From positions 1 through 5,919 of the forward strand of contig PCTP01000269.1 of NCBI GenBank assembly GCA_002770795.1: 5,919 nucleotides of DNA. Direction: 5' to 3'. Both the position numbers and the translations under genes were made by a program. The stretch is from Gammaproteobacteria bacterium CG22_combo_CG10-13_8_21_14_all_40_8 (GTDB lineage: Bacteria > Pseudomonadota > Gammaproteobacteria > Enterobacterales > GCA-002770795). The notes beneath the pieces are model-generated. The model had not been told where the DNA came from. It made no database searches and saw only the letters and a program-made list of their open reading frames with translations. Below are positions 4,438-5,919 of this stretch, piece after piece. Each line of letters starts with the position of its first letter. Within the stretch, counting starts at the first letter, position 1.

Positions 4438-5919
4438 ATGGCAGACTTATCCACATATAGAAACATAGGCATTTTCGCTCACGTAGATGCTGGTAAAACA
4501 ACAACCACTGAAAGGATCCTGAAATTAACCGGTGAAATTCATAAAATTGGTGAAGTTCATGATGGCGCGGCCACGACTGACTTTATGGCTCAAGAGCAAG
4601 AGCGCGGAATTACCATTCAATCTGCTGCAACGACTTGTTTTTGGAACAAGCACCGCCTAAACATCATCGATACCCCCGGACACGTAGACTTCACCATTGA
4701 AGTCTATCGTTCATTAAAAGTATTAGATGGCGGTGTCGGTGTATTCTGTGGTTCTGGTGGTGTTGAACCTCAATCAGAAACTAACTGGCGTTATGCAAAC
4801 GAATCTGAAGTTGCGCGTATTATTTTCGTAAACAAACTAGACCGCATGGGTGCTGACTTCTATCGTGTTGTTGACCAAGTTCAGAATGTACTTGCTGCAC
4901 GTCCACTGGTTATGGTTCTACCTATTGGTATCGAAGACGATTTCTGCGGTGTTGTTGATTTGCTCCATCGCAAAGCTTACATTTGGGATAACTCTGGTTT
5001 ACCAGAAAACTACGAAGTCACTGATGTTCCTGCGGATATGGTTGACAAAGTTGAAGAATATCGTGAGCAATTACTAGAAACTGCCTTAGAACAAGACGAC
5101 GAATTAATGGAAGCTTATTTAGAAGGCACCGAACCTTCTGTTGCTGATATTAAACGTTGTATTCGTAAAGGTACTATCGCACTTGATTTCTTCCCTACTC
5201 TTTGTGGCTCTGCCTTTAAAAACAAAGGTGTTCAGTTAGTTTTGGATGCTGTTGTTGATTACTTGCCTAACCCAACTGAAGTTGAGCCTCAGCCTCTAAC
5301 AGACGAAAATGGTGAAGACATTGGCCGTGTAGCTAAAGTGGATGCCAACGAAAGCTTAAAAGCCTTAGCCTTTAAAATTATGGACGACAGATTCGGCGCA
5401 TTAACCTTTATCCGTATTTACTCAGGTAAAATGACGAAGGGTATGACTGTTTTGAATACTTTTACAGGTAAAACAGAAAGAATCGGTCGTATGGTTGAAA
5501 TGCAAGCTGACGAACGTAAAGAAATTGAGTCTGCGGAAGCTGGCGATATTATCGCTGTTGTCGGTATGAAAAACGTACAGACCGGTCACACATTATGTGA
5601 TCCTAAAGATCCTGTGACTCTTGAGCCAATGGTATTCCCTGAGCCAGTTATTTCTATCGCTGTAGCTCCCAAAGATAAGGGTGGTTCAGAAAAAATGGGG
5701 ATTGCTATCGGCAAAATGATCGCAGAAGACCCATCGTTCCACGTTGAGACTGATGAAGAAACGGGTGAAACGATTCTTAAAGGAATGGGTGAATTACACC
5801 TAGATATTAAAGTAGATATTCTAAAAAGAACCTATGGCGTTGACTTAGAAATTGGTCAGCCTCAAGTAGCTTACCGTGAAACGATTACCAAAATGGTTGA
5901 AGATAGTTATACGCATAAG
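4438..5919 (+). CDS. fusA: Elongation factor G, EF-G 2 type (3' end cut by window)
   Basis: The frame is open from the ATG to the right edge: 494 codons of roughly 695, no stop. The GTPase domain shows G1 AHVDAGKT (14-21), G2 RGIT (56-59), G3 DTPGH (78-82, with the GTP-hydrolysis histidine H82), G4 NKLD (132-135) and G5 GSAF (257-260). Domain II (about 300-395) includes DDRFGALTFIRIYSGK, domain III (about 400-475) holds the long SEKMGIAIGKM and KGMGELHLDIKVDILK segments, and domain IV begins near 478 and is truncated. NKLD, MADLS at the N-terminus and PEPVISIAVAPKDKGG point to the second EF-G of Vibrio, Shewanella and relatives (named fusB or fusA2 there), not the str-operon fusA. It binds the ribosome and drives GTP-dependent translocation; paralogues may specialise in recycling or stress. 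ATG 4438 is chosen over the in-frame ATG 4426 because GAG (4428-4430) gives a ribosome site seven bases upstream and MADLS is the family start. Confidence 0.94.
   Translation, partial: MADLSTYRNIGIFAHVDAGKTTTTERILKLTGEIHKIGEVHDGAATTDFMAQEQERGITIQSAATTCFWNKHRLNIIDTPGHVDFTIEVYRSLKVLDGGVGVFCGSGGVEPQSETNWRYANESEVARIIFVNKLDRMGADFYRVVDQVQNVLAARPLVMVLPIGIEDDFCGVVDLLHRKAYIWDNSGLPENYEVTDVPADMVDKVEEYREQLLETALEQDDELMEAYLEGTEPSVADIKRCIRKGTIALDFFPTLCGSAFKNKGVQLVLDAVVDYLPNPTEVEPQPLTDENGEDIGRVAKVDANESLKALAFKIMDDRFGALTFIRIYSGKMTKGMTVLNTFTGKTERIGRMVEMQADERKEIESAEAGDIIAVVGMKNVQTGHTLCDPKDPVTLEPMVFPEPVISIAVAPKDKGGSEKMGIAIGKMIAEDPSFHVETDEETGETILKGMGELHLDIKVDILKRTYGVDLEIGQPQVAYRETITKMVEDSYTHK

Noticed and set aside
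4301..4504. 67-codon minus-strand frame across the fusA start
   Set aside because: It runs antisense to the fusA promoter and the G1 motif, and its hydrophobic peptide reflects the AT-rich spacer.
4850..5077. 75-codon plus-strand frame
   Set aside because: It is a different frame inside the EF-G GTPase domain, which is fully conserved here.

Overview
The window looks like chromosomal DNA of an AT-rich marine gammaproteobacterium. The protein sequences recall Oceanospirillales such as Marinomonas, and the long elongation factor G fragment resembles the second EF-G found in Vibrio, Shewanella and Marinomonas. The genus is an inference; the class is well supported. Six protein genes are present, one cut by the right edge. 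I found no tRNA, rRNA, CRISPR array, insertion sequence with a transposase, or clearly novel system.

Layout: positions 1-413 carry no convincing gene. They hold a long imperfect palindrome (82-149) followed by a 19-bp tandem duplication (141-178) that shares the same GTGTCCCAA core, resembling REP-type elements mobilised by RAYT transposases. Next come two divergent phenylacetate-degradation genes: paaY on the minus strand (414-1004, hexapeptide-repeat thioesterase) and paaG on the plus strand (1089-1877, ring-epoxide isomerase). Their 84-bp spacer holds an inverted repeat that flanks two overlapping candidate -10 boxes.

From paaG onward everything runs rightward. rluE (1907-2452, 23S rRNA pseudouridine synthase), mnmA (2513-3637, tRNA 2-thiouridine synthase) and hflD (3676-4293) follow with gaps of 29, 60 and 38 bases, so they may be co-transcribed. 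This is the E. coli rluE-nudJ-mnmA-hflD-purB neighbourhood without nudJ, and with an EF-G gene where purB would be. The EF-G gene (4438 to the right edge, first 494 codons) is an EF-G 2-type fusA paralogue with a plausible promoter of its own that has a GC-rich discriminator.

Functionally there are two blocks. One is a small detached piece of the aerobic phenylacetyl-CoA pathway: PaaG acts on the epoxide, and PaaY rescues CoA from dead-end intermediates. The other is a translation block: rRNA pseudouridylation, tRNA wobble thiolation and ribosomal translocation. The rest of the paa operon (paaABCDE, paaZ, paaK and others) is not in this window.
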